From: Limnoglobus sp043757025
Lineage (GTDB): Bacteria > Planctomycetota > Planctomycetia > Gemmatales > Gemmataceae
Length of the DNA stretch: 8,193 nt
Assembly: GCA_043757025.1 (NCBI GenBank)
Contig: JAYVQG010000143.1
Coordinates: 1-8,193, forward strand
Direction: 5' to 3'
Below are positions 5,934 to 8,193 of the stretch, piece by piece. Every line of letters begins with the position of its first letter. Position 1 is the stretch's first letter. The position numbers were made by a program, and so were the translations under genes. The notes under the pieces were generated by a model. The model was given only the letters and a program-made list of their open reading frames with translations, was not told the origin of the DNA and did no database searches.

Positions 5934-5968
5934 CAGCTATCAGCTATCAGCTTTCAGCTTTCAGCAAA
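5934..5968. repeat. heptamer array CAGCTAT/CAGCTTT
   Basis: Five consecutive 7-bp units start at 5934: CAGCTAT twice, CAGCTTT twice, then CAGCAAA. Their complement (GCTGAAAGCTGA) is repeated at 6063-6099, so the two arrays can pair with each other across about 100 nt. Confidence 0.85.
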
Positions 5969-5989
5969 GAGAAAATACAGCTATGAGCT

Positions 5990-6002
5990 GAGGCGAAGCC
6001 TC
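5990..6002. repeat. mini-hairpin with GCGAAGC core, copy 1
   Basis: GAGGC, a GAA loop and GCCTC make a 5-bp hairpin around GCGAAGC, a sequence known to form an unusually stable DNA mini-hairpin. The same core is found at 6101-6115, and both copies are followed by AATCT. Confidence 0.65.
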
Positions 6003-6018
6003 AATCTCAATCTATGTA

Positions 6019-6060
6019 CTGCTGACTGCTGACTGCTGACTGCTGACTGCTGACTGCTGA
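6019..6060. repeat. heptamer array CTGCTGA x 6
   Basis: Six perfect CTGCTGA copies lie head to tail at 6019-6060, with a seventh variant CCGCTGA at 6061-6067. Short tandem heptamers of this kind are length-variable in other bacteria with similar repeats. Confidence 0.92.
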
Positions 6061-6062
6061 CC

Positions 6063-6099
6063 GCTGAAAGCTGATCGCTGAAAGCTGATCGCTGAAAGC
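6063..6099. repeat. 14-bp tandem repeat GCTGAAAGCTGATC
   Basis: Two full copies (6063-6076 and 6077-6090) and a 9-nt third (6091-6099) follow the heptamers directly. Each is itself two diverged heptamers, so the whole 6019-6099 block has a 7-bp beat. Confidence 0.88.
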
Positions 6100-6100
6100 A

Positions 6101-6115
6101 TAAGGCGAAGCCTTA
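6101..6115. terminator. mini-hairpin with GCGAAGC core, copy 2, overlapping the minus-strand stop codon
   Basis: TAAGGC, GAA and GCCTTA form a 6-bp hairpin whose right arm includes the stop codon (6113-6115) of the minus-strand haem protein gene. It could help end or protect that transcript, but there is no T-tract. Confidence 0.4.
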
Positions 6116-6865
6116 ATCTTTGAACTTGTTGTGGCAGTTCGTGCAGTTGGCGTCGAGGCTCGTGGCGATCTTCTTTAGCTTGGCGAGGTCGGCGGTCTTG
6201 CCCTTCGCGGCTTCGGTGGCGAGGTCGGTCGAAAGTTTCTTCATCTCGATCGCCCAAGTGTCCCACTCTTTCGTCGCGCCTTTGGGGCGAAGTTCGAGCG
6301 TGTAGGCGGCGATGGCGGTGGTGCGTGCGCCGAGGAGTTCGACGGCATCGGTGCTCTTGACGCCGTTCTTCTTGATTTCGCGCAGGTCTTTTTCGATGTT
6401 GAAGCCGCCGCCGGTGCTGCCGCCGAACATGTCCATCACTTCGCCGATCCCGAGGTCGGACTTCTTGATGAGATCTTCGATCTTCATCGGTTTGGCGTCG
6501 GCTTTCGCATCCGCACTCAATCCCTTGAGACCCTTGGCGGCGGTACCGGCGGCGGCCATGTCTTTCTTTTGTGCGGCGACTGCGATCTTGAGGGCTTCCG
6601 CACGCAGCGTCGCCATCTTGGCTCCGTCTTTACCGGTCAGGTTCTCTTCGGCATACGCGGCCAGCAGCATGGCCGAGGCTTTCACGCGGCCGCCGACTTT
6701 CTTCGTCTTGGATAATTCGATTACCTGGTTGAGGTGAGCGATGTCGGCTTCGACCGCCTTGCCCGCTGTTGCCGGGGAAAGCGCTGGGTCGGCGGCGGTG
6801 ACAACGCCTACGAGTACTGCCAAAACCGAAGCACCGAACAAGCGACGTAACATCTTGGAACGCAC
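6113..6865 (-). CDS. secreted helical protein with C-terminal CxxCH haem motif (cytochrome c-like)
   Basis: The product is 250 residues. It starts MRSKMLRRLFGASVLAVLVGVVTAADP, a typical Sec signal peptide probably cut after the TAA near residue 25. The mature part is Ala/Lys-rich and mostly helical. It ends ANCTNCHNKFKD, with Cys241, Cys244 and His245 forming a single haem c attachment motif 5 residues from the C-terminus. A haem motif at the very end of a helical bundle is the layout of cytochrome c' and related four-helix cytochromes; the length (about 225 mature) is longer than the usual 130. It may carry electrons or bind gas ligands in the periplasm, but the substrate cannot be told. GTG 6865 is chosen because GAGGAG (6872-6877) lies 6 nt before it; the alternative ATG at 6853 lacks this spacing. 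It is transcribed away from the kinase gene. Confidence 0.88.
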   Translation of the reverse strand: MRSKMLRRLFGASVLAVLVGVVTAADPALSPATAGKAVEADIAHLNQVIELSKTKKVGGRVKASAMLLAAYAEENLTGKDGAKMATLRAEALKIAVAAQKKDMAAAGTAAKGLKGLSADAKADAKPMKIEDLIKKSDLGIGEVMDMFGGSTGGGFNIEKDLREIKKNGVKSTDAVELLGARTTAIAAYTLELRPKGATKEWDTWAIEMKKLSTDLATEAAKGKTADLAKLKKIATSLDANCTNCHNKFKD

Positions 6866-7079
6866 AGTTTGCTCCTCGTCGAAACGCGAAGGAATGGGAA
6901 TGCGGTCGAAACGACCGCGGCAGGTTCACTCTAGCATTATCGCAGCGAAAGTACGGTTGGCGAGAGGGATGTGTGTCTGAAGCGCGAAAATCGGGCAACT
7001 CGATGGCGATTTGCAACTGGCACGATTCGGTCTTATGTTTGGGTGCCGCCCAATCTGATACCCAACCGGCGGGAGTTTC
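6866..7079. promoter_or_regulatory. divergent intergenic region (promoters of haem protein and kinase genes)
   Basis: The 214-bp gap between two diverging genes must carry promoters for both, but no clear -35/-10 pair was seen. Near the kinase, TTGGG at 7039-7043 can pair with CCCAA at 7049-7053 or with CCCAA at 7061-7065, giving two mutually exclusive small hairpins shortly before the start. Confidence 0.4.
6872..6877 (-). promoter_or_regulatory. strong ribosome binding site of the haem protein gene
   Basis: On the minus strand this reads GAGGAG, 6 nt before the GTG at 6865-6863. It decides for the GTG start over the ATG four codons later. Confidence 0.7.
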
Positions 7080-8193
7080 GTGTCGCAAGTGCAATCCTCG
7101 TTGAAGTTCAGTCTCCGGACGCCGGGCCAACCCGCGCCGACGCAAATGGCGAGCGGCACGAAGCTCGTCGGCGATTACGGCCTACCGCCCGCCGCGCATG
7201 CCGTCGTGTGCGAACTCATCGAATACGATCTCATCGATCGCGATGCTATCCGCGACTTTTGCTCGCGGCTCGGTGCGCATCTTTCGCAATTGGCGACGCG
7301 CGAGAAAGCCCTCGCCGCGCTCGTCTCCGATGGCCACCTCTCGCCATTTCAGCGCGACCGCGTGGCCGCAGGAGCCACATACACGCTCGCGCTCGGGCCG
7401 TATCGCGTGCAGGAACGCATCAGCGGTGGCACCGTCGGCGTGGTGTTTCGTGCGACGCACGTTTCATTGAAGCGGAACGTCGCGCTGAAGGTGTTACCCG
7501 TCGACGACAGCGTGCCCGCCGATGCAATTGCACGATTCTGGACCGAAATCGAACTCCTATCGCGAATCGCGCACCCGAACGTCGTCGGCATTTACGACGC
7601 GGGTAAAGTCGAGCCGCCGGACCGCATTCTTCCCACATTGCTGTACGCGGCGCTCGAGCTGGCAACCGGTGGCGACTTGGAACAATACGTCATCGAACAC
7701 GGCCAACAACCGGTGCCGATTGCGTGCGAATGGGGCCGGCAGATTGCCGCCGGATTGAACATCACGCACGCGCACAACCTCGTTCACCGCGACTTGAAGC
7801 CGAGCAATATCATCGTCACGACCGATTGGCGTGCGAAACTGCTCGACTTCGGTTTGGCACTCCACCCGACGCACCAAATGACCGAACCGGGGACGCTCCT
7901 CGGGACTGTGGGCTATATGGCTCCGGAACAGGCGCGCGACCCGCACGCAGTCGATGGCCGTGCCGATTTGTTCGCGCTCGGTGCGTCGATGTTCTGGGCA
8001 CTCACCGGCCGCGAACCGTATCCGGAAACGGGAAATCCCGTCAGCGACCTCAGCCGCCGTTTGACCGCGATGCCACCGGACATCCGCCAGACGCGGGGCG
8101 AACTGCCTTCGGACCTCGCGGAAATGATCCTCCAACTGTTGCAAGTCGATCCCGACCGACGCTACCAAACCGCAGCCGACGTGGCGACCGCAC
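7080..8193 (+). CDS. serine/threonine protein kinase (Hanks type), 3' end outside the window
   Basis: The gene is cut by the window edge after 371 codons. Residues 1 to about 105 are an N-terminal region typical of this kinase subfamily, with a helical part (LIEYDLIDRDAIRDF, TREKALAALVSDGHLSPFQRDRV). The catalytic domain follows. It has a Gly-loop ISGGTVGVVF (about 114-123, first Gly replaced by Ser115), Lys137 in VALKVLPV, and Glu156 in the C-helix ahead of HPNVV. It also has LVHRDLKPSNIIV with catalytic Asp238, LDFGLA with Asp256, GYMAPEQA, and DLFALGASMFWALTGREPYPE. All key residues for phosphotransfer are present, so an active kinase is expected. GTG 7080 has GGGAG just upstream (7071-7075, close spacing); GTG 7089 and ATG 7146 are alternatives. 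The frame is closed upstream by TGA 7056-7058. The target is unknown. The unseen C-terminus may carry a sensor or membrane segment. Confidence 0.93.
   Translation, partial: MSQVQSSLKFSLRTPGQPAPTQMASGTKLVGDYGLPPAAHAVVCELIEYDLIDRDAIRDFCSRLGAHLSQLATREKALAALVSDGHLSPFQRDRVAAGATYTLALGPYRVQERISGGTVGVVFRATHVSLKRNVALKVLPVDDSVPADAIARFWTEIELLSRIAHPNVVGIYDAGKVEPPDRILPTLLYAALELATGGDLEQYVIEHGQQPVPIACEWGRQIAAGLNITHAHNLVHRDLKPSNIIVTTDWRAKLLDFGLALHPTHQMTEPGTLLGTVGYMAPEQARDPHAVDGRADLFALGASMFWALTGREPYPETGNPVSDLSRRLTAMPPDIRQTRGELPSDLAEMILQLLQVDPDRRYQTAADVATA

Larger units (their letters stand above)
5105..6112. other. 1-kb intergenic, repeat-rich region without a convincing gene
   Basis: Several short open frames exist on both strands but none has a ribosome binding site, a recognisable domain or codon use like its neighbours. 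The region holds a possible transposase remnant, a 122-nt palindrome, a 13-bp inverted repeat with a G-quadruplex motif, and heptamer repeat arrays, each listed separately. It separates the cassette array from the divergent cytochrome/kinase pair. The stretch 5164-5249 shows nothing identifiable. Confidence 0.7.

Noticed and set aside
6019..6099. Regularly spaced repeats considered as a CRISPR array.
   Set aside because: Units are 7 and 14 bp, head to tail, with no unique spacers and no cas genes.
6971..7606. Plus-strand frame of 211 residues, Arg-rich.
   Set aside because: Overlaps the kinase in another frame. Its Arg-rich low-complexity content is typical of a shifted GC-rich frame.
7557..8168. 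Minus-strand frame of 203 residues.
   Set aside because: Antisense to the kinase catalytic core with all its conserved motifs.

Overview
The window most resembles a planctomycete of the Gemmata group. The reasons are moderate to high GC with many in-frame CGA/CGC/GCG codons, a Hanks-type serine/threonine kinase with a long N-terminal extension of the style seen in Gemmataceae, a single-haem C-terminal CxxCH secreted protein, large Ala/Asn/Trp-rich repeat proteins, and intergenic DNA full of short tandem heptamers and long palindromes. This is inference from style, not a database match.

Left part (1-5104, plus strand): what looks like a tandem array of polymorphic-toxin-style cassettes. Two open reading frames (91/208-2076 and 2675/2810-4177) share an N-terminal stalk of uninterrupted 11-residue (hendecad) repeats with Ala at position 1 and an aromatic residue at position 5. 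About 42 copies are in the first and 15 in the second. A 465-nt segment is shared gaplessly (1081-1545 and 2771-3235) and ends at the sequence GQMLGARL. Beyond it the two proteins have completely different C-terminal domains: one a compact His/Thr-containing domain that could be a nuclease toxin, the other with the GHG...AC signature of caspase-like (clan CD) folds. Each is followed by a different small gene: a 183-aa unknown protein after the first, and an ankyrin-repeat lipoprotein after the second. These are candidate immunity proteins. Neither stalk has a convincing start codon, signal peptide or ribosome binding site, and both restart directly after a stop codon, as orphan (donor) cassettes would. 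The complete parent gene may lie upstream of base 1.

Middle part (5105-6112): about 1 kb with no convincing gene but much structure. It has a possible transposase remnant on the minus strand, a 122-nt near-perfect palindromic element (5545-5666), a 13-bp inverted repeat whose loop carries a minus-strand G-quadruplex motif (5749-5805), and two arrays of 7-bp repeats of complementary sense (5934-6099). Two copies of a hairpin with the GCGAAGC core flank the array.

Right part (6113-8193): two divergent genes. On the minus strand is a secreted helical protein with one C-terminal haem-binding CTNCH motif. On the plus strand is a serine/threonine protein kinase that runs off the right edge. The roughly 210-bp gap between them should hold both promoters.
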